Source of the DNA: Medicago truncatula
Taxonomy: Eukaryota; Streptophyta; Magnoliopsida; Fabales; Fabaceae
Reading direction: 5' to 3'
Assembly (NCBI RefSeq): GCF_003473485.1
Contig: NC_053045.1
Coordinates: forward strand, 39,530,494 to 39,594,493
Length of the DNA stretch: 64,000 bases
Each line of letters opens with the position of its first letter. Positions within the stretch are counted from its first letter, which is position 1. Positions 24,140-36,748 of this stretch are shown one piece after another. Under the pieces are notes generated by a model, which was given only the letters and a program-made list of their open reading frames with translations, was not told the origin of the DNA and did not search any database. A program made the translations under genes and the position numbers.

Positions 24140-24590
24140 CTTTTAACATATAAGAACGTGGATTTAACAAAGAATCATAAAAAATAATTACAACCACATA
24201 AAAACCGTGAGTTTAACAAAGATTAATCAAAAGTATTCATAATTATAGCTACATAAAATAACATGATTTTAACAAGGATTCATCAAAATTAATTATAACA
24301 ACATAAAATAACATGATTTTAATAAAGATTTATCAAAAGTAATTATAACAAGATAAAAGAACATATTTCAACGAGGATTCTTCAAAAGTACTAATTCCAT
24401 GGTTTTTAATCACTTCTTCTTATATATTTCAAAGCAAAACATTGTCATATTAAAATCATGAAGTCAAGATCAAAACAACACAATTCAGAAGCAAAATGAA
24501 ACATATAATTACAACAAATAAGAACATGAATTTGACAAAGAATCATAAAAAATAATTACAACCACACAAAAGATCATGAATTTCACTACG
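24140..24590. repeat. Minisatellite array (third)
   Basis: The same about 50-bp unit (TTTAACAAAGATTAATCAAA and variants) and one copy of the 130-bp header at about 24405. It begins within 30 bp of the start codon of the NAP-type pseudogene, so the pseudogene is bracketed by related arrays. Confidence 0.8.
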
Positions 24591-26390
24591 ACTAGCAATC
24601 AATTTTTTATACAAAAAGAATCACACATATAACATAATTTCAACTCCTAAATAATTTTTTAACAAAACCGATAATAATTTTATAATAATAATCAACGAAA
24701 CTAAAAAGTGTGCACTTATATATATAGCACCAACATATGTTCGTTCCTCTGTGACACCGATACAACACATACACATGTTATTACATTAATTTAATTTTGA
24801 TTTTTTTTATGGAAATGAATATCAACGTATTAGTATCAATATAATGTGTAATGTTCTACCATAAAAAAAAAATCATGTTTAATGTTCATGTCTGTTTTAG
24901 TGTTTCGCAAGTCTGTACCCTTTGTTCTAGGGATGAACATACGGTAAAGAAAAAACTTTAAAAATCCACATTTTGTAGGGATGAAAACTTAATTAATCAT
25001 TGAATATTTATATATGGATTGGTGATAACAACATCCACATCGATGTTATTTAATATATTTAGCACTAAACAAAATAAACACCGTCACCGTTATTAAAGAG
25101 TGTAAATTTTGGATGGCGGTAAAGAAAAATGTTTAAGGAGGATCCGTCCCAATTCATAAATTATTTTAAAATAAATGATGAACAAATATTTTTGAAATAA
25201 AATGATATAATTTTTTTTTTTTTTGAAATGATATATAGTTAGTATGATTTTTCAAAAACTGCATGGAAGTGGGACTCAAATTTCTTCTTCTGCAAGCAAA
25301 AAAAACTAAGAAAATTGTTTTTCTTGACTAACTAAGAAAATTGTTGTTCACACTTCTTTTTATGCTAAGAAACACCTAAAAATTACGCATTTAACCTCAT
25401 CAGCATCTAACTACCGTTGGATTGATTCCTCGGCAGTTAACTGTCGTCGGATACATCAGTAGTTAACTGTTGATGCAATGAATTATGCAGACAACAGGTT
25501 CTACTATGTGATTTCAAGCCAATTTTGGCCTATTTATTACATGTAATTCAACAACATCAATTCCAGAGGCAGTACAACTCATACATCAATTATAATCAGT
25601 CATAAACAAGAACAATACATAATCTTTCACAATTGATCAAAATTAAATCAATTCGACATTCGTTAAAATTACATGAATGTTTGAAATTCAACAAAACATA
25701 AAGAATGTTTGAAATTAAGCAACTCATTACATAACATTATATGAAATCTCTACTGACATTCTACGCACATGCAGTTAGAACGACCACAAATATATAATAT
25801 ATTATTTTCAACCATATGTCTAAACATAAATCTTATGTCGCTGTCGTCACGAACAACCCGGGGAAAATAGGCTATTTTTCATATGTCTTCATCTTTATAT
25901 GCTCTCAAGTCTACGCAAGGCATCTGAACAAATACGTGACATGTATAATGATTTTCACCAAGATACTCAAAATATTTGTTAAGTTGTGCCTTCAACTTAC
26001 CAATAGTGTCGATCGGAGTCAACATAACCTTAATTATCTTTTTAAAAACAGAGTATTAGACACGACCTTCAATTAGTGCAACCTCAAACATGTTTAACTT
26101 GACAAAACTTTATGAAATATCAAATACTATAATAAAATTAAATGAAATGTAATATCAATAAATTGACGAAAACATTGACATATATAAATCAAGGTAGTTG
26201 TGAAGCTTTGACAACTAATATTGTTCACAAAAATTGTAAGATGAGATGTTGATGAGTGAGAGAGCATGTGTACAATGCATTAGATTAGAATGTGTGAATA
26301 TATTTTTCTAAAAAAAAAATATGTTTACCTATATTTCTCTTTTGTGACATCACAATCATATAATCTAGCCAGTACATCACTTTCATTATT
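24591..26390. other. Intergenic, no gene seen
   Basis: AT-rich, with no frame longer than 86 codons and none with coding character. No RNA gene or complete mobile element was recognised. Confidence 0.55.
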
Positions 26391-26394
26391 GATT

Positions 26395-26650
26395 TCTCTC
26401 TCAATTTTATGAGGTGTATAATGTCCAAAGATATATTTTTTTTCAAATTAATATTATTCCTATCACAATAATGATATTTTTTTAAGAACGTATAATGTCC
26501 AAAGATGATAATTCTCTTTCGATTTTATGAGGTCTATAATGTCCAAAGATAATTTTTTTTCAAATTAATATTATTCCTATCACAATAATGATTTTTTTTA
26601 TTATACATTTTTTTTTAAGAACGTATGATGTCCAAAGATGATTTTTTTTA
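26395..26650. repeat. Tandem repeat, about 110-bp unit, split by a MULE
   Basis: TATAATGTCCAAAGAT followed by TTTTTTTCAAATTAATATTA and CCTATCACAATAATGAT repeats twice and begins a third time. Another copy is at about 28380-28490, beyond the MULE at 26688-27984. Confidence 0.75.
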
Positions 26651-26687
26651 ACAAAATCGATATAATGCAAATTCGCTAAAAATAAAA

Positions 26688-27984
26688 GGCTGAAGTGCAC
26701 TTTTTCCCCCCTAACTTTTAAAAACTTGCAATTTTGACCCCCTAAGTACAAAAACTACAATTTTGGTCCCCTAAGATTTAGCCCCTTTGCAACTTTGATC
26801 CTTTTTGCCAATTTTGACCGGTCAATGCCTACGTGGCATGCCACGTGTGTAATTAATAAATTAAAAAAAAAACATATAATCATTTTTTAAATTAAATAAA
26901 TTAAAAATAAAATTAAAAAATTAAAAAATTCAGGAAAAAAAAAATTAAAAATACAAGCAGATGAAGAAGGAAAGGCACATATCATCTTCCCCCAGATTCA
27001 TCATCACCAGTACCACCATCCATCATCTTCTAATATTCATTATCACCATTCATCCTCATCACCAACACATATCATCTACAAACTCTTCACTTTCTTGTTC
27101 TTTTTGTTCTAGTCCATTTTCATGAAGATATATACTATATAACTGATCAAACGTTCTGTAAGTTGTAGTGAAATTAAGCTCATGAATTAATAAATGAAAA
27201 AAGACCTTGAAACATGAGTGAAGAAGATTCTCAAGTTGGAGATGGTGGCTGATGTAGTGGAGGTAAGCGACCGTGATGATGGAGGCTGGAACACATCCAA
27301 ATCTACTGTTATATTTCCAATTCCACACACAAACTTTTTCACCAACAATTCCCGACATTACTATTCTTACACAGCTAGCGGTGCTACATGTTTCATTGTT
27401 CTCTTCTCTCATTTTTTTCATCTTTTGTATTTAAGATAATAAGAGTTATGGAAATTTCAATTTTTCTTACAAAAGATACAAAAACAAACAAAAGTTTAAA
27501 AGCAGGTACAATAAAAAACCAACAGAAGAAACCAAATTGGGTAGAAAAAAGAAACACCACAAAAAGGAGGAGGATGACGGCTGCGATAGAGGCATTGTTG
27601 AATAAGAAGGAGGAGGTGTCACCGGCGGTGGTGGTCGGAGGAGAGTGACAGTGGGTGTTTTGAGAGGAAGAGATGATGAAGAAGAAGAAATAAAAGATTG
27701 AGGGATTTTAATTTTATTTTTAATTGTTATCCTGATTTTTTTATTTTTTTTAATTTCATTTTTCATTAATTTGATTTAAAAAATGATTATATGGTTTTTT
27801 TATTTTTTTAATTCATTAATTACACACGTGGCATGCCACATAGGCATTGACCGGTCAAAATTGACAAAAAGGATCAAAGTTGCAAATGGGCTAAATCTTA
27901 AGGGGTCAAAATTGTAGTTTTTGTACTTAGGGGGTCAAAATTGCAAGTTTTTAAAAGTTAGAGGGGAAAAAGTGCACTTTAGCC
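26688..27984. mobile_element. Mutator-like element, 1.3 kb, about 200-bp TIRs, 9-bp target duplication
   Basis: The ends GGCTGAAGTGCACTTTTTCC and (reverse complement of right end) GGCTAAAGTGCACTTTTTCC start inverted repeats that run, with few mismatches, past CAATGCCTACGTGGCATGCC. The 9-bp duplication AAAATAAAA is at 26679-26687 and 27985-27993; its low complexity lowers its weight slightly. The interior (about 26930-27700) has frames up to 120 codons on both strands but nothing I recognise and no transposase. It may be a Pack-MULE with captured DNA or simply filler. Confidence 0.88.
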
Positions 27985-27993
27985 AAAATAAAA

Positions 27994-28640
27994 AGGATGA
28001 ATATGTGAACAGGTTCACAACATCCATGTTAATAGCATAAAGCGGCAAGGTACAAATGCCTACACATATAACTATATTTAAATCTCCGAAATAACCATGT
28101 CTCTGGGTCTGCAACGTGGATGACGTCAAAGTCATTGATTGGATCTGCACTGGATCGAAGTTGATCTGACAATCTGAACCAATCAAATATACCTGAGAGA
28201 AACAAGAAAGATAAACAATGTCGCACAAAGACGACGAACAAACCAACGTCGCAAGAAGACGACGAAATCACAAAATAAAAAAACGAAATAGATGTGAAAA
28301 TCACTTATTTCAATAAAAGGGAAATAGCAAAACGAGTTAGAAATACGACAAAGTAGATGTGAAAATAGATGTGACAAACCAATGTCCAAAGATGATATTT
28401 CTCCCTCGATTTTATGAGGTGTATAATGTCCAAAGATAATTATTTTCCAAATTAATATTCTTCCTATCACAATAATGATATACTCCATTCAACATTTTAT
28501 ATTCTTTCAAATTAATATTTGTGGAACGTACAACAATTATATTTGAACACCTCAAATTCACAAAATCCATTCAACATTTCATTTTCTCTTTTCCTTCCTA
28601 TTATGTAATCAACCTATCATATTTATCATATTATTCTATT
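27994..28640. other. Intergenic, no gene seen
   Basis: It contains a further copy of the about 110-bp repeat at 28380-28490 and short frames on the minus strand without recognisable motifs. A direct repeat AATAGATGTGAAAAT occurs at about 28287 and 28362. Confidence 0.5.
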
Positions 28641-28698
28641 TATTTCTTTCTCTCTCACTTTTTATTGAGTACATGAGTATATAAAAATAAAATAAAAT

Positions 28699-28841
28699 GT
28701 CCCGTGAGTATAGCTCAGTTGGTAGAACAATGTATTATTATATGCAGGGGCCGAGATTCGAACCCCGGACACCCCACTTATTCACCTTATAAGATGAATT
28801 CTAGCCATTTGACTATCTGACAAAAAAAAAAAAAAAAAAAA
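28699..28841 (+). mobile_element. tRNA-derived SINE inserted in a tandem duplication
   Basis: The best-preserved SINE here: GTCCCGTGAGTATAGCTCAG, GTTGGTAG, B-box GATTCGAACCCCGG, then CACCCCACTTATTCACCTTA and a 20-base A tail. The flanking 85-bp segment is duplicated: 28641-28698 plus 28842-28861 equals 28863-28946 without the SINE. The second unit therefore shows the empty site. Confidence 0.9.
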
Positions 28842-29083
28842 CATTTTTTGTATGCACGAAATCTATTTCTTTCTCTCTCACAGGTTTAACGAGTACATGA
28901 GTATACAAAAATAAAAATAGAATAAAACATTTTTTGTATGCACGAAAAACTCCAAAATAGTTGTTGGCATTTGTAATAATTAAGGTGACCTATGGCCCAA
29001 TCATTTTGTGATTCTGGTTACATATATAACATGTGGTGATATTAGAGGAACACGTTTGGAAGGAGAACCGACCCTAGAGATTC

Positions 29084-29091
29084 CTATAAAT
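29084..29091 (+). promoter_or_regulatory. TATA box of the terpene synthase gene
   Basis: TATAAATA in the context TTCCTATAAATACAGAC lies 143 bp upstream of the ATG at 29234. This spacing fits a transcription start near 29115 and a leader of about 120 bases. Confidence 0.65.
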
Positions 29092-29233
29092 ACAGACACA
29101 CACGTTAAGTTATTCACAACTTGCAACCTTAAAATTGAAGTACTACTATTTGTTTGAGTCATTTATCTTACTATCCAATAATCCAAAATAGTTGGAAACA
29201 AATTAAGGTAGTAATTACCCCACAAATAAAATC

Positions 29234-32036
29234 ATGTCGGTTTCAGTAACATCATCACTAGTTGCTCCAACCCCTAATGCTAACTCCGATTTCTCTAGAC
29301 GTTCTGCAAATTATCACCCCAACATTTGGGGGGACCTTTTTATTCAATATGTTTTGGAACCTATGGTAATATAACTTTATTCATTAAGCTAATAACTTTG
29401 CGTTATGAAATATTATGTGTCAAATGATCTTTTATTATATATTTTCATTTTCCCGATTGTCACAAAATTTTACTCTTACTTTAATGTGCAGGAATTTGAT
29501 GAAATAATGAAGCAGATTATAATGCTAAAAGAAAAGGTGAGGCAGATGCTAGTCCCTAACGTAAATGTCACAAACCCTTCGAGGGAAGCTAATTTGATTG
29601 ATTCAATCCAACGTTTGGGATTATACCATCATTTTGAGCAAGAGATTGGAGAATTATTGCGACATATTGACAATAATCATGTTGAAAATGGAACAATAAC
29701 TCTTAACGAAGACCTTCATTCAATTGCACTTGTCTTTAGGTTACTAAGGCAACAAGGATATCACATTTTGCCTGGTAAACCCCACCTTGTCTACTTATAT
29801 TAGATTTTAGTCTTATTTTAAGTAAATGTATTCTATGAAGCACGAACACTACTCTTTTTAGGCGTGTTCTGGTGTGGAACACGTGCCGTGTTTGACACCG
29901 ACACGACTTCGAAACATATGATTACATTGAATTATGTGATTTTTTTTTCAAATTATTAGTGGTGTGAGCGTGTCAGTATTCGTGTCGTGTTCGGTGTCCA
30001 TGTCTGTATCCATACTTCATAGCATATATTGATCTCCATCGGTTTAATAAGAGGTTTCAAGTCACGTGAACTTAACAAAATTAAAATGATAAAATGGTTT
30101 AAAGAACATAAAACTTAACCATATATTATCATGTGGCTCTCAGATGTTTTTAAGAAGTTCAAGAATGAGCAAGGAAACTTCAAAGAAACACTTGTTGGTG
30201 ATGTTGAGGGGATGCTAAGTTTGTATGAAGCCACACATATGAGGATTCATGGAGAGGAGATATTAGATGATGCACTTTCTTTCACTTCCTTACACCTTGA
30301 AATGATGACCACTCAATTGAGTCCTTCTGTTGCTACAAAAATCAATCATAGCTTAAAGCGGCCACTCTTCAAGAACTTGCCTAGGCTTGTGGCAAGGCAT
30401 TACATTTCCACTTATGAGGAAGATCCATCTCATGATGCAACTTTGCTATTACTTGCCAAATTAGATTTCAATTTGCTTCAAAAACAACATCAGAAAGAAG
30501 TTGGCGATATTTCAAAGTAAGTTTTTTTTTATTCTTTTAAAGTTAATCCTATTCGAGACGTTTCATACATTAAATATGACTACCAAACTAAGTTTGTTTT
30601 CTTTAATGAATAAGGTGGTGGAAAGATTTAGATTTTGCAACAAAACTACCTTTTGCTCGCAATAGAATAGTTGAAGCTTACTTTTGGATATTGGGAGTGT
30701 ATTTTGAGCCTCAATACTCTTTTGGTAGAAGAATAATGACCAAGGTGATATCCTTGGCCTCAGTAATTGATGACATATATGATGTTTATGGTACAATAGA
30801 AGAGCTACAACTTTTCACTCAAGCAATTGAAAGGTTTGAATATCTACCGATCTTTCACATCTTAATATTGAGCTATAAATTTTGAAGGAAAATTAACCTC
30901 TTAATTTGAATTGAAATTCTAGGTGGGATATAAGTTGCATGGATTTTCTACCACAATACATGAAATTTTGTTATAAAGCCGTTTTGGATGTTTATGAAGA
31001 AATGGAGCAAGAGATGGTCAAGGAAGGCAGAGCATTTTGTGTATTCTATGCCAAAAATGAAGTAAAAATTCTTACTCTTCATTTTTCCTTTTTTTCTTTT
31101 TCTTTATTTGTACAAGATTAAAGTGAGAAAATATTTTTTCTTCCAAGATGAACAATCTGATTAATTACACTTTTTTTTTGTGATGTCCGAGGTTCGAACC
31201 CCAGACCTCTGTATATTTTATGCATTGTTCTTACCAACTGAGTTAAGCTCACGGGGACACATTAATAGAAGGCAAGCAGGCAACAAGCTACGCCATTAGA
31301 ACTTTTTGCAAGATTAAAATGAGAAAATGTGTTTCTAGTGCTTGTTCTCTATAAGTATATGTCTAACTCATATTCTTGTAAATTGTTTTGGTTCATGTGC
31401 ACAATAGATGAAAAGATTGGTCCAGGCATACTTTACTGAGGCTAAATGGTTCAGTAGAAATTATATACCAACAGTGGATGAATACATGGCTCTTGGAATA
31501 GTAAATTCTGGTTACTATCTAATCACAGCAACATCCTTCATTGGAATGGGATGCATTGCTACAGAAGATGTTTTCCAATGGTTAACCAATAACCCCAAAA
31601 TTGTCAATGCTTCATCTAAAATTGCTAGACTCATGGATGATATTGTTTCCAATGAGGTAATCAAGCACAAAAATTAATTAATCAATTCCTTTATTTTAAA
31701 TTTATATTCTAAATATGTTTGATATTTTTTTATATTAATTAGTTTGAGCAAGAGAGAGGGCATGGTGCCTCTGCTATTGAGTGCTACATGAATGAACATG
31801 GTGTGTCTAGAGAAGATGCAGTTAATGAACTTTCAAGACAAGTCACAAATGCTTGGAAGGATACAAATGAGGAACTTCTTGATCCAACTGAAGTGCCAAA
31901 GCCTCTACTTATACGAGTTCTCAATTTGTCACGTGTCATTGATGTGCTTTATAAAGATGGAGATTGCTACACTAACTCCCAAGGATCAACAAAGAATGAC
32001 ATAATATCTATCTTGTTGAATCCATGTCCAGTATGA
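29234..32036 (+). CDS. TPS-a type terpene synthase (probable sesquiterpene synthase), 7 exons
   Basis: Exons are 29234-29365, 29492-29774, 30144-30516, 30615-30833, 30923-31061, 31408-31656 and 31743-32036 (stop TGA). All junctions are GT-AG with matching phases, giving 562 residues and the seven-exon structure of class III plant terpene synthases. Motifs: RR-x8-W at residues 22-32 ([11 protein letters not shown]), RxR at 278-280 (RNR), the Mg-binding DDIYD at 315-319, and the second metal site DDIVSNEFE at 459-467. The protein lacks a plastid transit peptide (the RR motif is only 22 residues from the N-terminus), so it should act in the cytosol on farnesyl diphosphate. The product cannot be read from sequence. 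Every catalytic motif is intact. Intron 2 carries a fold-back MITE and intron 5 a SINE. Confidence 0.96.
29833..30022. mobile_element. Fold-back MITE in terpene synthase intron 2
   Basis: The left end CTATGAAGCACGAACAC and the reverse complement of the right end, CTATGAAGTATGGATACA, are terminal inverted repeats. Inner GTGTTTGACACCGACACGAC and GTGTCGTGTTCGGTGTCC also pair. It is about 190 bp, non-coding, and lies wholly in the intron. Confidence 0.7.
31171..31258 (-). mobile_element. SINE fragment in terpene synthase intron 5
   Basis: Read on the minus strand: GTCCCCGTGAGCTTAACTCA, GTTGGTAAGAAC, B-box GGGGTTCGAACCTCGG and an A tail. It is a 3'-truncated relative of the 4913 and 28699 SINEs. 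Confidence 0.75.
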
Positions 32037-33400
32037 GTAAAGGGACTTCGCTAGCTTCTTCACTTGTCCATCTTCTACTATTAGCTATGGAGTTTTCAGT
32101 TATGGGTAATTAGTTAGCTGGTTAGACTTTTTTTTAAGAAGACAAACTAGTTGCTGGAATTGACATAAGAATGAATCGAACCTGAAATTTTAAAAGGAAT
32201 ACATTCCAAAATCTCAAATCAACGCATTCTAAGTTATAGTTGTTACTTGTTAGTTAGACTAATTATAGTCGATTTCATTTTGATTATATAAGATAAATTG
32301 TACTTCTTTATATAATAAAAATTATGTCCTTATCTCTTTGACTTTCATTTTACTTTTCTCTTACTAATTACTTCTATCAAGAATAATAGTAATATGATAT
32401 CAGATGAGTAATAAATAATTCTGCTACATTCTTTCTCAAAATTTTCTTGACAATATTGTTCATTTAAACTTTGTTGATTATTTTCACTTTTCTATTTTTT
32501 ATTGGATTCTTGAAGGTTTTCGATGACCGTTTTAAACTTAAATGTGTAAGGTTGATTTGATATTCATGAGCTTTTCAATAACATAAGAATTTTCAATAAA
32601 TTTAGGTGACAACTATATTATCTTTTCGATAACATAAGAGCTTTTCGATACTGAGTTGATATAAATAACGAAAGATAAATAAATAATTTTAATTTGTGTT
32701 AACTCGTATAAATAATTCTACCCTTCTTTTGTAGATGGGTAAATAAGAATTTGCCATAAAACCAGTGGTGCAAAATAGAGGGTGTCGATGATGTATCAAT
32801 GGATAGGGTGTCACTAGTGTTTATTCTACATTGTCATCAAATCGTTCTATCAACATATCATGATTCTAAAAAACTATCTAGTTTTAATTATTTTTTAATA
32901 TGAGAACATGTTATCTTAATAATATACAAATGTGAAAACATAAATAGAAAAAAAATTTGCTTCAATCCAATGTGTCAAAATTCTAAGCCACCTACAATAA
33001 ATCATCATATTTTATAATCTCATTTTATCGTCATTTTTAGTAAGTTGGATCAAAAACATCATTTTCACCCATTTTTAAATTATCAAAATTCACTTTTAAC
33101 CAACAAAATTTAAATTGCTTAATTTCCCTCCAAGAAACATCATTTTCAGACCTATTTTTCAGAAACAAACAAAATCCAATTTGAAATGAGGCCCAACTTA
33201 TGCTCAGTCCAACCCTCTAACCCATCGCTGTTCCAGCTTTTTTCAGAAACATTTAATGCAATAAGCATAAAAGGGATGCTTTTCAACAATCTTCCCTGCT
33301 ATCACGCTCAAGATAAACAGCTTTGCAAGCTATGAGAGTTGAGACAAACTCCATAAACACCAAATCTGCACAACCCTCTGACAAGTTTCACTCAATTCAA
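32037..33400. other. Intergenic after the terpene synthase, no gene seen
   Basis: It contains the terpene synthase 3' UTR and AT-rich sequence. The unresolved 5' end of the Helitron that ends at 36659 may lie in the right part. Confidence 0.5.
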
Positions 33401-34450
33401 ATTCAAATTTTGAATCCTCCCCTCAAATCTCTCACTCTCTCTCTATGAATTCATTCATTCTCTCCTCATCCTCTTTTCCGCTCTCCTCTTCCTCTATTCC
33501 AATCGCAAATCGCTACCAGGCCGATTTTACTTACGACCAAACACATGAACAACGATGGAGGTAATAATTATAAATCTTTTTTTTTTAATATCTGAAGCGT
33601 GTTCATATTCTAAACCCTGATTTCAATTTTTTCTTCTCCTGTAGCTCAGGGAGACACGATTTTGAATCACTGTTGTTCAACAACAATCCTTTTATTTGAA
33701 GGTAATCTGTGTCCATAGATAGTAGAGTAGTGTTTATGGTTGAAATTTTACTTTTCTTTGTTTTGAGTATCTGATTGATTGAACTCTGTGTTTGTGTTTT
33801 TGGGTTTCTTAAAGGAGAAAGGTTGAAGAAGAAGGCTCTGAGAATCAAGAGATGAAGTCAATGATAATATGAGGTAGATTGTTCTCTAATTTATTTTACA
33901 AGTGTCATGAAATTAAATTTTAATTTATTGATTATGGGTTATGAATTGTTTGTACCATGTCCAACAATAAAAATAATAATCTCTTTTGAACTGGACATAT
34001 TTATTTTATATTGATTTTCTTCTTACTAAGTGTCTGGTGTATTGCAGGTTGTATGTTTCAATCATCTTCTGACTCTTTCCTTTGATTTATCCTTTTGTTG
34101 AGGTAAAGTGATTTCCTATTTCACAGCTCCATATATGTTCTTATCCTCTATTGACTTAATGAGCAGATTTTTCATAGCTTATGTTTTTCATATATGTTGT
34201 TTGGAGTTGATAAATCAGTTTTGATTTATCAAAAACAAAAACAAAAGTTTGAGAGTTGTAGTATGTTTTTCATTTCCTCATTCTTGATATATGTATCTTG
34301 ATTCTTGAGAGTGCTTTGAAGATATTAGAGTGCAAAATTAATATCATAAGTTACTAAAGCATATTTCAAATCATTACATATTTCTATTGATGTAATGCAG
34401 TGAGCTACAAGAAAAGGTAATAAGCATACTGTTTTGCCTCTGAAAAATAA
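33401..34450 (+). other. Possible captured, spliced non-coding transcript region
   Basis: A CT-rich leader-like segment (33415-33570) is followed by exon-like blocks with good splice signals, such as GATGGAG|GTAATAA near 33560, CTCCTGTAG near 33645, TTTGAAG|GTAATCT near 33702, TATTGCAG near 34048 and GTTGAG|GTAAAGT near 34102. No frame continues across the blocks. It looks like a host gene's 5' part carried in the Helitron, or a non-coding RNA gene. The splice sites are predictions only. Confidence 0.3.
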
Positions 34451-35714
34451 AGTTTAGTTAAAAATTTCTTTTTTTCATAAATTTTTAGCATAAATTTTTC
34501 TTAACCATTTTGAAAGTCCATAATTGTATGTTTAACCCTCAAGTTTTGGAGTTGTTCGTTTACAATGTTTATATATAATTGTTCAAGAAATGCATGGATA
34601 GACACTTATGAGTAAATGCAAATAGAAACTTTCATGAACTACAAAAATACTAGGACATGAATGATCTTCATTGTCTTTCATCCAAGGGCGGTTGTAAGGC
34701 TAGAAAGTAGCTTACGAAATATGTTATCTGCCAAAACCGTTCCTAAGAAGCTTGCAAAATATGCATGTAAGAGTCTATCTTAATTCAACAATGAAGGCTC
34801 CGTTTGTGCTCTCTGTTCACTTAATTTTTCTAATATAATTATGCTTATTCACTAGATTCAAAGCATTGCTTTACAATTTTGTTTTCTTACTAATGCATTG
34901 ATTTGGTGAACTCTTCAACGAGATTTATTTTGGTTTTTTATTTTCTACTTTGCCTTTATGCTGATACAAAGTATTTTCAACGTTCCTCTATGGTTTTACT
35001 TTTTGTACCTATTATTTAGGATAATTTCTCAATCTACCCAAAAACACAGGACGGTTACCAAAACCGTACTTCTCTACTTATTTCAATTATTTAAACAACA
35101 AATACTATAACAAGGTGCACCCAATAACAATATGTTATTCACTGTTTTTTTTTTTTTTTTTTTACATAACACATTGATGATAGTTAAGTTTTTTCCTGTA
35201 ACATTGCTTTACTCATAATCAAGTGCCGAGGTTAAAGAAAAAGGTGATATGAGTCTCTCATGGATGCTAAATTACCATTTTTATGTTTACTCATTTGTTT
35301 GATGTTTATAATTGAAATTGGATTTTACAAATGTTTTATTCAACTTTTATTATAGATAATTAACTTTGAATTACTTTGTTGTGTTTTTATTACTCAGCAG
35401 GCACACAAAGTTGTTGAATTGAAGAGGACTTACCAAATCATCAAGTGGGGAATTTTATGAGTCGCATGAGTTTGCAACTAGAGTTTTGCAAAAGTGGATG
35501 GAAGTTCTATTCACCTTTTATTACGGATAAGTTACTTTGAGTTACTGTGATGTGTTCTTAAAAACACGGTATTAGTCCAGTAATATAGTTACAACAAGTC
35601 TATGTATAGATTATGAGTAATTTTTAATTTAATTTTTTAAACCAAAATTGTTGTTCTTATTCATAATTGTATAATTGATTTTGTGTTTCATATCACTGTA
35701 AATTTATAAGTCGC

Positions 35715-36250
35715 TTCTTCAATTATATGATTGAGTTAACTACATATTGAAGAAAATATGCAAAATGAATATAAATTCATGGCCCTGTTTAAATAATAAA
35801 AAAAAATGAAAAACACTACACGGGTGACTTGCAAAATATTCCTATGGACAATGTATTTTCAGTTCCACTCTCAATAATATACAAACACTCCGTATTTTGC
35901 AATACTAACCTCAAACAAATCAATATTTCTTATACAAGGGTCTATAAGTATTTGATGGTAGTTTAAAATTTTATATTCCATAAATCAATTATATGATTGA
36001 GTTAACTAAATATTGAAGAAAATATGAAAAATAGATATAAATTCATGGCCCTGAATAAATAAATAAAAACAATGTAAAACACTACACGGGAGGCTACAAA
36101 ATCTTCCTCTGGATAGTGTATTTTCAGTCTTCCACTCTCATTAATAATATACAATCACTCTATTTTTCAATGCTAATCTCAAACAAATCAATATGTTTGT
36201 CTTATACATGGGGGCTATAAGTATTTGAGGATAGTTTAAAATTTTATATT
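35715..36250. repeat. Tandem duplication, about 266-bp unit
   Basis: AATTATATGATTGAGTTAAC, ATAAATTCATGGCCCTG, AACACTACACGGG and CTCAAACAAATCAATAT each occur twice in the same order, about 266 bp apart. A partial third unit around ATGGGGGCTATAAGTAT extends to about 36330. The array lies shortly before the Helitron 3' end. Confidence 0.8.
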
Positions 36251-36631
36251 CCCTAAACATGGGGGCTATAAGTATACGATTTAAGTCCAAAATTTCATAT
36301 TCTTCAAACATGGGGCTGTAGGTATTTAGTTTATGTTTCTATTTATATTGTAGGTATAAATATTGTGATTAACAATTGTATTAATGTTAAAGTCACAAAC
36401 TCCACTCAATTAAATGTTATGATTAACAATTGTATTAATGTGTCTATTTGTAGAAAATAACTTATTAGGTATGAATATGTGTATAATTAAGCTTCATGGT
36501 CAATTTGAATTATTCAATATACATTAATCACACACAAATCCCTTTGTTTAATTTTGTAGATAACTTTTTTGTGTTCTTGCTTCATCGTTCGGAGTAATAA
36601 TTTATTAACACCATAAAAAATATTTGTTCGC

Positions 36632-36659
36632 CCGTGCGTTGCACGGGTGGAAATACTAG
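36632..36659 (+). mobile_element. Helitron 3' terminus
   Basis: A perfect hairpin CCCGTGC-GTT-GCACGGG at 36631-36647 is followed 8 bases later by CTAG (36656-36659) and then host T. This is the canonical Helitron 3' end. The body extends to the left; the 5' TC end was not identified, probably between about 32.8 and 33.4 kb. Confidence 0.85.
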
Positions 36660-36748
36660 TTTATTAATATATGTGTAGAACATATTCTATAGAAATTAAA
36701 CCCACTTAAAACAGTTTCTAGGTTAAGATTCAATGCATTTGAGTTACC

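Noticed and set aside
16380..24590. CRISPR-like array
   Set aside because: Units are contiguous and diverged without unique spacers, and the DNA is plant nuclear; it is a minisatellite.
27059..27439. Protein-coding genes on either strand inside the MULE
   Set aside because: Overlapping frames on both strands without recognisable domains, splice structure or codon character.
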